DNA from: Clostridia bacterium
Lineage (GTDB): Bacteria; Bacillota; Clostridia; Christensenellales; Aristaeellaceae
Assembly: GCA_017547805.1 (NCBI GenBank)
Contig: JAFYOR010000010.1
Location: 1 to 64,000, forward strand
DNA length: 64,000 bases
Reading direction: 5' to 3'
The position numbers were made by a program, and so were the translations under genes. Below, piece by piece: positions 26,398 through 34,680 of the stretch. The notes under the pieces are model-generated. The model saw only the letters and a program-made list of their open reading frames with translations. It did not search any database and was not told the DNA's origin. Position 1 is the stretch's first letter. Each line of letters begins with the position of its first letter.

Positions 26398-27717
26398 GTG
26401 AAAATCACATTCATGGGCGCAGGAAGCACGGTCTTTGCGCGCAACGTCATCGGCGACTGCATGTGCACCCCGGCGCTGCGCGACAGCACGTTTGCGCTGT
26501 ATGACATCGACGGCGAGCGCCTGAAGGAAAGCCAGACGATTCTGGAAGCGATGCGCGTTGCCAAGGGCGGGTACGGCCGCATCGAGTGCTATCTTGGCGT
26601 GGAAAACCGCAGGGAAGCCCTGCGCGGTGCGGATTTCGTCATCAACGCCATTCAGGTCGGTCTTTACGATCCCTGCACCATCATCGACTTTGAAATTCCC
26701 AAGAAGTTCGGCCTGCGCCAGACCATCGGCGATACGCTGGGCATCGGCGGCATCATGCGCGCGCTGCGCACCATCCCCGTGATGGATGATTTTGCGCGCG
26801 ACATGGCGGAGGTCTGCCCGGACGCGCTGTTCCTCAACTACACCAACCCCATGGCGATGCTCACCGGCTATATGCTGCGCTACACGCCGATCAGGACCGT
26901 CGGCCTTTGCCACAGCGTGCAGGTCTGCTCGCAGACCCTGCTCACCGAACTGGGTATGGAGGACAGGCTGGAGGGGCGTCGGGAGCTGATTGCCGGCATC
27001 AACCACATGGGCTGGCTGCTTGACATCCGGGACAAAAATGGCGTGGACCTGTATCCCGAAATCAAGTCGCGTATCGGCGAAAAGCTTGCCGATCCCGAAT
27101 TCAAGGACAAGGTGCGCCTTGACTACATCCGCCACTTCGGCTATTACTGCACGGAATCCAGCGAGCACAACGCCGAATACAACCCCTTCTATATCAAGAG
27201 CAAGTATCCGGAGCTCATCGAGCGCTACAACATTCCGCTGGATGAGTATCCGCGCCGCTGCATCCGCCAGATCGAGGGCTGGAAGAAGGAATATGCCGAG
27301 CTGCTTGAAACCGGCGTCAAGGAGCACGAGCGCTCCCGCGAATATGCCTCGCACATCATGGAGGCCATCGTGACCAATACGCCGTATGAAATCGGCGGCA
27401 ACGTCCTGAACACCGGACGGCTGATCACCAACCTGCCGGAGGAAGCCTGCGTTGAGGTGCCCTGCCTGGTCAACGGGCACGGCGTGCAGCCCTGCCGCGT
27501 CGGGGCACTCCCGGTTCAGCTGGCGGCGATGAACATGACGAACATTAACCCGCAGCTTATCACCATCGAAGCTGCTCGCACCAGAAAGCGCGATCACATC
27601 TATCAGGCGGCGATGCTGGAACCGCGCACCGCCAGCGAGCTGGATATCGATACCATTAAGAAGATGGTCGATGCGCTCATCGAAGCGCACGGCGATTATC
27701 TGCCCCAATATATCTAA
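26398..27717 (+). CDS. Glycoside hydrolase family 4 (alpha-galactosidase/alpha-glucosidase type)
   Basis: 439 aa with a GTG start preceded by AGGAGG. The NAD-binding GAGST (residues 7-11) opens the Rossmann fold. Cys171-His172-Ser173 (GLCHSVQ) and Asn202-His203-Met204 (INHMGW) provide the manganese/NAD site of GH4. The CHS motif is typical of GH4 members acting on non-phosphorylated alpha-galactosides, alpha-glucosides or alpha-glucuronides, rather than the CN-P type of 6-phosphoglycosidases. MelA-like alpha-galactosidase is the leading option. Cytoplasmic, NAD- and metal-dependent by redox-elimination. Alone in its unit. Confidence 0.9.
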   Translation: MKITFMGAGSTVFARNVIGDCMCTPALRDSTFALYDIDGERLKESQTILEAMRVAKGGYGRIECYLGVENRREALRGADFVINAIQVGLYDPCTIIDFEIPKKFGLRQTIGDTLGIGGIMRALRTIPVMDDFARDMAEVCPDALFLNYTNPMAMLTGYMLRYTPIRTVGLCHSVQVCSQTLLTELGMEDRLEGRRELIAGINHMGWLLDIRDKNGVDLYPEIKSRIGEKLADPEFKDKVRLDYIRHFGYYCTESSEHNAEYNPFYIKSKYPELIERYNIPLDEYPRRCIRQIEGWKKEYAELLETGVKEHERSREYASHIMEAIVTNTPYEIGGNVLNTGRLITNLPEEACVEVPCLVNGHGVQPCRVGALPVQLAAMNMTNINPQLITIEAARTRKRDHIYQAAMLEPRTASELDIDTIKKMVDALIEAHGDYLPQYI

Positions 27718-27925
27718 TCAGATGGCGGATGGAGGAACCTTTCCCCCGCCGCAGCCACCCTCTACTTTTTTCAGCCGTGCCCTGCAGGCACAACTGAAAA
27801 ATGCAAGGAAACGATTTTCCTTCCGGGAAATGGGATTTCCCTGCGGAAAATCGCAGCGGTCGCGTCGTACACGCCGCCGCGACCGATTTCATTTACTGCT
27901 CGATGCATGTGTTTTGAAATACAAC

Positions 27926-27956
27926 GAGGCGCCGGGAAATCCGGCGCCTCTGTTTT
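27926..27956. terminator. Strong terminator between converging genes
   Basis: GAGGCGCCGG-gaaat-CCGGCGCCTC, a perfect 10-base stem, followed on the plus strand by TGTTTT. It separates the GH4 gene from the converging hypothetical; the preceding 200 bases hold no gene. Confidence 0.8.
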
Positions 27957-27959
27957 GTC

Positions 27960-28421
27960 TCATTTTACTCTGATGCGAATACCGTCCGCCTCCAGATACA
28001 TCTTTTCGGGATAGCTCTCCATGGCGTTGTACTCAAAGAAAACCTCTTTCGCGCCTGCGTCCGTCATGCCGCGCGCGCCGCTTGTGGCGGCGTAAAGCTC
28101 GCAGCCGTCTTCATCCACCAGCACGGCCTTGCGCGCCCAGCGCGCGTTCACCTCCGCTGCGCTCCAGAGCGGATCGACCCTGAACATCCCGGCGGCTGTG
28201 CGCTTGTCCTGAGCCTGCTGTTTTTCAAGCGCCTCGGGCTTAACCTCCATCGCCACGCACAGATACAGGCGAACGGGTGAATAAATCACATGGACGCTGT
28301 AAGCGATGCTCTCGCCCACGTCGACCAGCGCGCGCATCGTCGCTGTCGCGCTGTCCCGGTTCGCGCCGGGCTGATGCGTTCTTTTCCTGATTTCTATATC
28401 ATGATTTTTTCCGATGCTCAT
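27960..28421 (-). CDS. Hypothetical protein
   Basis: 153 aa from the ATG at 28421 (GGAGGG five bases upstream); a longer frame starts 13 codons earlier without a site. Mixed alpha/beta prediction with no membrane segment, signal peptide or catalytic motif. The C terminus (FFEYNAMESYPEKMYLEADGIRIRVK) looks like beta strands. It has its own promoter, so it is not just the tail of the addB transcript. Family not recognised. Confidence 0.6.
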   Translation of the reverse strand: MSIGKNHDIEIRKRTHQPGANRDSATATMRALVDVGESIAYSVHVIYSPVRLYLCVAMEVKPEALEKQQAQDKRTAAGMFRVDPLWSAAEVNARWARKAVLVDEDGCELYAATSGARGMTDAGAKEVFFEYNAMESYPEKMYLEADGIRIRVK

Positions 28422-28480
28422 GGTGTCCCTCCGCTTTTTGCAGACCAACAACAGAAACACTGCGTATATGAATCACAATC

Positions 28481-28510
28481 AGTATACCACCAATGCAGCG
28501 CTTTTGTCGC
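28481..28510 (-). promoter_or_regulatory. Predicted promoter of the hypothetical at 27960-28421
   Basis: Minus strand: GCGACA (28510-28505), 18-base spacer, TATACT (28486-28481) with an extended -10 TGG. Confidence 0.5.
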
Positions 28511-28563
28511 GCAAAAAGTTAAATTTGGTAACAGCTTTTTACATTTTATGTAAGAAACACAAA

Positions 28564-31500
28564 TCATTCTGTTTTTCCGGACGCATTCCCGCGTGCGGTC
28601 ATGTCTTCCAGCTTCTTTGCTGTCAGGCGTTTACGTCTGCCGCGCGCAGGATCAAATCCGCAGACCGCCGCATAATCGCAATGTGCGCAGGCATTGAACT
28701 GACCGTATTCCGCCGGCGTGTCGTCGATGACGCCGCGGTAGACTTCTGAAGCAATGCCGGACGCCTTCTCCCTTGCGAAGGAAACGAGGTTCTTCATTCC
28801 CTCCTCATCGACCATCGAAGCAGCAAAGCGTCCGTTGGGCCGACCGTCCTTGGTGATCATCGACGCATGCGATTCGCCATGCGCGCGCAGAACGGATACA
28901 TCTGAAAGAGAGATTCCCGCAAGCGACAGCTTCTTCGCCAGCTGCCGCTCGATCTCTTCCTTCACGCGGGATTCGCTGCGGATCACCGGATCGGCAATCC
29001 GGCAGTAGAAGAAGCCCGCTGCGCTCGTTCCCGGGATGCGCGAAAGCGCCGCCGCCAGATAGAGCATCAGCTGCAGCTGAAGTCCCCAGTACGCCATCGT
29101 GGGGTCGAATTTCTTCGTCCCGCTCTTATAATCGATGATCCGGATTCTGTCGCCGTCCATCACGTCGACCCGGTCGATTCTGCCCTGAAGATAGATGACC
29201 GTGCCGCTGTCAAGCTCCAGCGCAATCGGTGCAAGATCATTCTGACCGAAGATCAGTTCCGAACGCATCGGACGGAAACCGCCGCCGGCATATTGGGAAA
29301 GGATGTTGCGGGCGGCGCGGCGCGCAGTTTTGCTGATTCTTGCCGCGATGGATGCGCCGCGCCGGCTCCTGCCCAGCGGCGACTGGCTCCACTGATCAAG
29401 CAGCGGCATCAGCACGTCGTCCATGATCGCGTCGCAGGTCTTTTCATCGACAACCGGAAAGCCGGCAAGCGCGGATACCTGCCGCGTGAACTGCTCCGCC
29501 GCCTCGTGATACAGCGTGCCAAGCTCGGCGCGGTCGACGCCCGGCTGCAGCTCCTCATCCGGCGCAAGACCGTAGCGGACAAAGTGCCTGTAAGGGCATT
29601 GAGCGAAGGTTTCCAGTCTGGATACGCTCATCACCGGACGACCGTAGAGGGACCTTGCCTGCGAGGCGTTGAGCTTTTCGCGGACGGGATGAGAAAGCTT
29701 GCGTGTCATTTTCAGCAGCGTTTCGCTCCCCTGCTGTGTTTCGGCCAGCGCTGCATAGGCCTGCGCTCCATGGGCATCCATCGGACGTCTGCCATCTGCC
29801 GCGTCGCTGAGCATCACAGAAAGCGCCTGCGCAGTTGCCTTCGGCGCGCTGAGCATCGCCTGCATATCCTCGCACGCCAGCCCCCCCTGAACGTTCATGC
29901 CCGGGAAGAGTCTTCTCAGCGCGGAAACCGCGCCGTCTTCGCGCAGCGCCCGGCCAGAATCATCAGCCAGCGCGTAGGAAACGATGAGTTGCTTTTTCGC
30001 ACCGGACATCACCTTCAGCACGTCCAGCTGTGCAAGCGCGGCCTGCTGCGCTGCGCTCATGCCGAGATATGCGTTTGTCGCGCGCTCTGCTTCCTCCGCC
30101 TCCTGCGGCGTAAGCAGCCCGCTGTCCGCGCCGCCGCCTATGTCGTTCATGGCGATGACGTAGAGTGTCGAAACGCGCGCTGTGCGTACGTTGCCGATTT
30201 CGCCGCAGATCACTGCGTTGTCAACCGGCGGCAGCGCGGAAAGCTCCATTGCCTTAAGACCGCTTTTGAGCAAAAGCAGAATTGAGCCCGGAGACACGTC
30301 GTCCTTGCCCAGAAGCGTGTGAAGCTGGTCAAGGGTCTCCATCAGCTTGTTGTAGACCTGCGCACAGTCCTGTGCCAGCGCGTCCTGATGCTGCGCGATA
30401 AGCTCGTCGCGCATGTCCGCCAGCGTTTCAAATGCTTTGACTTCGTCCAGCAGTGCCATGACTGCCAAGACCGCGTCATCACCGTTTTTCGCTGTGGAAA
30501 GACTTTTGCCGAAGCGAATCAGCGGCTCGACAAGCCGTTCTCTGGATGAGTTCAGCGCATCAAGATCGAAGCGCATATTCTTTTTCATGTACTCGAACGG
30601 TTTCTTCCACGCATCTGTGCGCAGATCCATGCATTCCGCATAGATGCTCAGCGCATCGGTTTCCTCACGGGAGATTCCGGCAAAGCCTGACTGCGCGTAT
30701 TCGATGACGTCCTCTGTCCGACATCCTCCGGACACTACGCTGAGCGCCGCAATCAGGAATCGGCAAAGTGGATGCGCGCATGCCATTCGTTTTTCCGCGA
30801 CATAGACTGACAAGCCGTATTGAGGCAGGATGTTTTCAAGCAGAGGACCGCATAAGGTGTTCTTGGGATAGACGATGGCAATCTGCGCGGGATCTTCTCC
30901 TGAGGACAGCTGTTTACGGATCATGGATGCGGCATGGTGCACTTCTGCACGATGGCTTGCAGCGGCGCGAATCGTGATGCAAGAGGGCGCTTCCGCTGCT
31001 GCATCCGCGCCAAGGGCGAATAGATTCCTTTCAAGAAGACGGATATCGGCTGGCGCGTCAAGCTCCATGGCAAGCGCCTCGCGTTCTATGGCGATCCCGT
31101 GGGACGCTGCCAGCTGTGCAAGACGATCGATACTCGCATTCACTGGCGCAAAAAGACGGCCATCGGGAGCACTGTTTTTGTCCGTTTCAATTGCGATACT
31201 GATCGATTTTGCATGAAGAAGCATGTGAATCAGGTCGGAAGCAAAGGACGGCGTAATCATATCAAAGCCGAACACGAAGACGTGCTGGTTTTCAAGCACG
31301 GCGCTTCTCTTCAGGCGGGCTCTCATCTCCTGCGCGACATCCTCATCATCCGCGAGTCTGCCGTGCATGCGGGATTCATACGCGGCATAGATCCGCTGAA
31401 TGTCGCCAAGCTTGTTCTTTGAAGGATCGTCATCGGAAATAGAATGAACTGCGCTGAGAAGCGATTCGGGAGACACATCGCTGCGCTTAAAGTCCGCAAT

Positions 31501-31866
31501 GATCCCCGAAAGCTTCATTGCAAGCCCTTCCGACGCGCCGGAAGCGGCAGCACGGTAAACGGTCAGGTTCTCCTTTTCATCCTCAAGCACTGCGCTGAGC
31601 ATCATGCATTTTCCGCGCTCATCGATGATCACGCGGTCAGGCTCGCCTGCCCTTTCAAACACGCGTGAGCGCAGTCTTGAAGGCGAAAGCACGTCAATCA
31701 GGAATGAGCCGGGAAGATTCAGCCGCTGCATGACCTCCACCTCGGCCTGAAGCGTGAACTGCGACGGCACGATCAGCATGCAGCGCTCTCCCTGTGCGAT
31801 CAGCGCGCCGATGCGGTCGATAACGTTGCCAAGCAGACGATGCGGTCTTGCGGTAATGACCTTCAT
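28564..31866 (-). CDS. addB: ATP-dependent helicase/nuclease subunit B (AddB)
   Basis: 1100 aa, GGGGAG before the ATG. The N terminus IVPSQFTLQAEVEVMQRL and SFLIDVLSPSRL are AddB/RexB helicase-like signatures. The C-terminal RecB-type nuclease has LGTLYHEA, IIDYKSG and the four cluster cysteines Cys757 (CPYRHF), Cys1060, Cys1063 and Cys1069 (CAHCDYAAVC) that hold its 4Fe-4S staple. AddAB resects double-strand breaks for recombination. Two oddities: the N-terminal Walker A (GxxGxGKT) found in Bacillus AddB is replaced by TARPHRLLGN, and addA, usually next in the operon, is absent here. The gene starts just beside a parS site. Confidence 0.93.
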   Translation of the reverse strand: MKVITARPHRLLGNVIDRIGALIAQGERCMLIVPSQFTLQAEVEVMQRLNLPGSFLIDVLSPSRLRSRVFERAGEPDRVIIDERGKCMMLSAVLEDEKENLTVYRAAASGASEGLAMKLSGIIADFKRSDVSPESLLSAVHSISDDDPSKNKLGDIQRIYAAYESRMHGRLADDEDVAQEMRARLKRSAVLENQHVFVFGFDMITPSFASDLIHMLLHAKSISIAIETDKNSAPDGRLFAPVNASIDRLAQLAASHGIAIEREALAMELDAPADIRLLERNLFALGADAAAEAPSCITIRAAASHRAEVHHAASMIRKQLSSGEDPAQIAIVYPKNTLCGPLLENILPQYGLSVYVAEKRMACAHPLCRFLIAALSVVSGGCRTEDVIEYAQSGFAGISREETDALSIYAECMDLRTDAWKKPFEYMKKNMRFDLDALNSSRERLVEPLIRFGKSLSTAKNGDDAVLAVMALLDEVKAFETLADMRDELIAQHQDALAQDCAQVYNKLMETLDQLHTLLGKDDVSPGSILLLLKSGLKAMELSALPPVDNAVICGEIGNVRTARVSTLYVIAMNDIGGGADSGLLTPQEAEEAERATNAYLGMSAAQQAALAQLDVLKVMSGAKKQLIVSYALADDSGRALREDGAVSALRRLFPGMNVQGGLACEDMQAMLSAPKATAQALSVMLSDAADGRRPMDAHGAQAYAALAETQQGSETLLKMTRKLSHPVREKLNASQARSLYGRPVMSVSRLETFAQCPYRHFVRYGLAPDEELQPGVDRAELGTLYHEAAEQFTRQVSALAGFPVVDEKTCDAIMDDVLMPLLDQWSQSPLGRSRRGASIAARISKTARRAARNILSQYAGGGFRPMRSELIFGQNDLAPIALELDSGTVIYLQGRIDRVDVMDGDRIRIIDYKSGTKKFDPTMAYWGLQLQLMLYLAAALSRIPGTSAAGFFYCRIADPVIRSESRVKEEIERQLAKKLSLAGISLSDVSVLRAHGESHASMITKDGRPNGRFAASMVDEEGMKNLVSFAREKASGIASEVYRGVIDDTPAEYGQFNACAHCDYAAVCGFDPARGRRKRLTAKKLEDMTARGNASGKTE

Positions 31867-31885
31867 GCCGGTTCTCCCCTCTCAA

Positions 31886-31901
31886 TGTTTCACGTGAAAC
31901 A
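31886..31901. promoter_or_regulatory. parS centromere-like site 1
   Basis: Perfect palindrome TGTTTCACGTGAAACA, matching the Bacillus ParB-binding consensus TGTTNCACGTGAAACA; palindromy extends to 31884-31903. It sits 20 bases upstream of the addB start codon, overlapping the likely promoter/leader. Confidence 0.92.
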
Positions 31902-31923
31902 TTCACGCCTTGTTTCTTTCCGA

Positions 31924-31939
31924 TGTTTCACGTGAAACA
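31924..31939. promoter_or_regulatory. parS centromere-like site 2
   Basis: Second identical TGTTTCACGTGAAACA, centre-to-centre 38 bases from the first, in the addB-phosphoesterase intergenic region. parA/parB themselves are outside the window. Confidence 0.92.
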
Positions 31940-32032
31940 TTGTTTGATACTGTCCGGAAGGATTCATGCGTTTCTTTCAAGAATTATACCATATTCGGTG
32001 AATCATTTCAAATTCACTGCACGGAGGCTGCT

Positions 32033-32893
32033 ATGCGCATTGCGTTGATATCGGATATCCATGCCAATCTGGCCGCGCTGGAAGCGGTGCTTGCCGACAT
32101 CCGGCATCACCATCCGCAGCGCATCATTTCCCTTGGCGATCAGGTGAACCTCGGCCCGTGTCCGCGGGAAACGCTGGCGCTTCTCAAAAGCGAGGGCGTG
32201 ACGTGTCTTCACGGAAATCATGAGCGTTACATTCTGCGCGCTATGGCGGGCGACCCTGCATACAGCGGGGCCAATTTTCACATGCTGCGGTTCAACGCCC
32301 GGCTGCTTTCGCCGCAGGACATCACGTTCCCGGAAACGCTGCGGCTTTCGGATTCCATCCTCTGCACGCATGCTATGCCGGGCGACGACCGCTTTCCTGT
32401 CTATGATCCTCAGGCGGCTTATCCAAGGCTTCGGGAAATGAACGACGGGCTCGATCGCCCGCTGCACATTCTCTGCGGTCATGGACACAACCCGACGTAT
32501 TACGCTTTTTCAAATCTTACGGTTCACTGCATCGGTTCTGTCGGCTGTATGGATGAAGCCGCGCCCGGCATCGCACCGTACACGATTGCCGAGATCGACG
32601 GGGACGGCATGTCGCTGCGTCCGTACTATGTCGCCTATGACACGGGACGGCTTCCTGCGCTGTTCCTTTCCTCCGGGCTCAAGGCACACTGCCCGATCAT
32701 GGCGCGCATCGGGCTGACGCAGATGATGAACAACTGCGATCTCATCATCGATTTCGTCGCCGGCGCACAGAAGCTTTCGGCGGCGCGCGGCGAGGCGGTC
32801 ATCTCTCAGGACACATGGGAGGAGGCGAACCGGCGATTCGCGTGGCCGGATGGTCTCACAACGGCGCAGTTCTGGAAACAATATGGCGGATAA
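32033..32893 (+). CDS. Metallophosphoesterase (YfcE/DEVH-like calcineurin family)
   Basis: 286 aa from the ATG at 32033 (CGGAGG upstream); the earlier frame start overlaps parS 2 and has no site. The fold is marked by ISDIHANLAAL (Asp8, His10), GDQVNLGPCP and GNHE, which bind two metal ions in calcineurin-type phosphodiesterases. The middle carries CGHGHNPTYY, a further metal ligand block. Likely a phosphodiesterase or phosphatase of unknown substrate. Divergent from addB across the parS pair. Confidence 0.88.
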   Translation: MRIALISDIHANLAALEAVLADIRHHHPQRIISLGDQVNLGPCPRETLALLKSEGVTCLHGNHERYILRAMAGDPAYSGANFHMLRFNARLLSPQDITFPETLRLSDSILCTHAMPGDDRFPVYDPQAAYPRLREMNDGLDRPLHILCGHGHNPTYYAFSNLTVHCIGSVGCMDEAAPGIAPYTIAEIDGDGMSLRPYYVAYDTGRLPALFLSSGLKAHCPIMARIGLTQMMNNCDLIIDFVAGAQKLSAARGEAVISQDTWEEANRRFAWPDGLTTAQFWKQYGG

Positions 32894-32897
32894 CGAA

Positions 32898-32934
32898 GAA
32901 CCTGACGGAACGCGGCGTGCATTCCGTCAGGTTC
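32898..32934. other. Perfect 13-base stem hairpin after the phosphoesterase gene
   Basis: GAACCTGACGGAA and TTCCGTCAGGTTC, 11-base loop, no T-run. Probably an mRNA 3' end or factor-assisted terminator between the converging genes. Confidence 0.6.
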
Positions 32935-32954
32935 ATTCGACCAATTTCTCATTG

Positions 32955-33015
32955 CCAAATGTGAACGTCCGCATTTCGCGCGGAGTTGACCGCCGGTTGC
33001 TGTGTTCACATTTGG
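32955..33015. repeat. Inverted repeat at the 3' end of mnmE
   Basis: CCAAATGTGAAC (32955-32966) and GTTCACATTTGG (33004-33015), a perfect 12-base inverted repeat with a 37-base loop, six bases beyond the mnmE stop. Confidence 0.55.
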
Positions 33016-33020
33016 AAGAC

Positions 33021-34370
33021 TTACTTGCCCACGCAGAAGCGGGCAAAGACCTCGTCAATCACCCGTTCGCTCATCGTTTCGCCGGTGATTTCTCCCAGCG
33101 CATCCAGCGCCGAAGACAGATCGACCGCGCACACATCCAGCGGCATGCCGTCGTCGATGGCAGCCTGCGCGTCGGCAAGCGAGCGGCATGCTCGCATCGC
33201 CGCCTCCACATGTCTCGCCTGCGAAAGCATGGATGACTCTGTCGCGTCCTTGGGCGCAAACGAGACGAGCATGTCCTTGAGCTCGCTTATGCCCTCTCCC
33301 CTTGGCGCGCAGACGGACGACAGCGGAATGCCCGGATACCTGTCTGCGATCTTCTGCGCGGTGACCTGCATGTCAAGATCGCCCTTGGTGATGACGATCA
33401 GATTCGGCAGACAGTCAAGCGCGTCCTCCTGCTGCGCAAGCGGCACGCTGCCGTCGATGACCAGCACGCGCACGTCCGCCTCGTCAATCGCCTTGCGCGC
33501 GCGCTGCACGCCGATGCGCTCCACGACGTCCTCTGTTTCCCGCAGGCCGGCGGTATCCGTGAGATTGATGCGCACGCCTTCGTGCTGGAAGGATTCCGTC
33601 AGCGTGTCGCGCGTGGTGCCCGGCACGTCGGTGACGATGGCGCGTTCGCCGCCCAGCAGGCTGTTCATCAGGCTGCTCTTTCCGGCGTTAGGGCGTCCTG
33701 CGAGGACGACGAGCAGTCCCTCATCCTCAATGCGGCCGGCGCGCGCATCACAGGAGGCCATCAGCCGACGGCGAATGGCATCCGCTTTTTGCCAGACCTC
33801 CTGCGCGGTTTCCGTCTCCTCCACCTCGTCCGGGAAATCAATGGCTGCCGCGATTGCGGAGAGCAGCACGACGATCTCCTCCCGCGCCGTCTTCACGAAG
33901 GCGGATACGCCGCCCTCCATCTGACGCACGGCGCTGCGCATCGCGCGTTCGCTTCCCGCGCGGATCATCCGCATGACCGCTTCCGCCTGCGCAAGGTCGA
34001 TTCTTCCATTCAGAAACGCCCGCAGCGTGAATTCGCCCGGCTGCGCCATGCGCGCGCCTTCGCGCAGAAGCAGGCGCAGAATCCTGCCCACCAGCGCCTG
34101 AGAGCCGTGGCAATGGATTTCCGCGACGTCCTCGCGCGTGTAGCTCAGAGGGGCGCGCATCAAAACGGCCATCGCTTCGTCGACCACTTCGCCGCCGTCT
34201 ACGATCTGGCCGAACGTCAGCCTTCTGTTTTCAAGGGGTTTTCCGTTCTTTGCCGAAAAAATGCGGGAAAGAATCTTCTCGCTCTCGCCTCCACTGATGC
34301 GGACGATGGCAACGCCGCCCTCGCCGGACGCCGTTGCCTGCGCGGCAATGGTATCATGATTCCGCTTCAT
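33021..34370 (-). CDS. mnmE: tRNA modification GTPase MnmE
   Basis: 449 aa from the ATG at 34370 (GAGGAG upstream); an extended frame adds 31 residues without a site. The N terminus (DTIAAQATASGEGGVAIVRISGG) is the tetrahydrofolate-binding fold. The G domain has GRPNAGKSS, DVPGTTRDT and DTAGLRET. The C-terminal FCVGK keeps the catalytic Cys of the CxGK motif. With MnmG it forms the 5-carboxymethylaminomethyl group on wobble U34 of tRNAs. mnmE lies near oriC in most Bacillota, consistent with the parS pair close by; mnmG is not adjacent. Confidence 0.97.
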   Translation of the reverse strand: MKRNHDTIAAQATASGEGGVAIVRISGGESEKILSRIFSAKNGKPLENRRLTFGQIVDGGEVVDEAMAVLMRAPLSYTREDVAEIHCHGSQALVGRILRLLLREGARMAQPGEFTLRAFLNGRIDLAQAEAVMRMIRAGSERAMRSAVRQMEGGVSAFVKTAREEIVVLLSAIAAAIDFPDEVEETETAQEVWQKADAIRRRLMASCDARAGRIEDEGLLVVLAGRPNAGKSSLMNSLLGGERAIVTDVPGTTRDTLTESFQHEGVRINLTDTAGLRETEDVVERIGVQRARKAIDEADVRVLVIDGSVPLAQQEDALDCLPNLIVITKGDLDMQVTAQKIADRYPGIPLSSVCAPRGEGISELKDMLVSFAPKDATESSMLSQARHVEAAMRACRSLADAQAAIDDGMPLDVCAVDLSSALDALGEITGETMSERVIDEVFARFCVGK

Positions 34371-34403
34371 ACCAAGCTCCTCAACAGGTGATGTTTCTAT
34401 AGC

Positions 34404-34432
34404 ATTATACCATATGCCGCTCGATTGGGAAA
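34404..34432 (-). promoter_or_regulatory. Predicted mnmE promoter with extended -10
   Basis: Minus strand TATAAT (34409-34404) preceded by TGG (extended -10), with weak TTTCCC 17 bases upstream. Confidence 0.65.
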
Positions 34433-34554
34433 GCTGTTCCGGGGTCTTCAAACACACGAACATTACTTCTGTATCTGCATGTAAATGTTCGCTGATTTGC
34501 GCATTCCAACTTTCCTAACATTCGCCCCAGTATGAACATTCCATGAACTCCCTC

Positions 34555-34583
34555 TTGATTTCACTCCTGCCGCTGGGTAGAAT
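34555..34583 (+). promoter_or_regulatory. Predicted guaA promoter
   Basis: TTGATT at 34555-34560, 17-base spacer, TAGAAT at 34578-34583; leader of about 90 bases. Confidence 0.65.
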
Positions 34584-34680
34584 GAACTTACAAAGGATGT
34601 GCTGCAAATCCTTTTGCACACGTGCTTGCTATAGCTGACAACCTACTTTACATACTGCGACGATCCGAAGGAGAGAGATT

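Larger units (their letters stand above)
34371..34680. other. Divergent mnmE-guaA intergenic region, 310 bases
   Basis: Holds the two divergent promoters and a weak AAGGAT/ATCCTT hairpin near 34594-34614 in the guaA leader. No guanine riboswitch core (P1-flanked TATA ... GTNTCTAC) is visible. No gene. Confidence 0.6.

Noticed and set aside
34584..34680. Guanine riboswitch before guaA
   Set aside because: Conserved core and P2/P3 loops not seen; only a weak hairpin is present.
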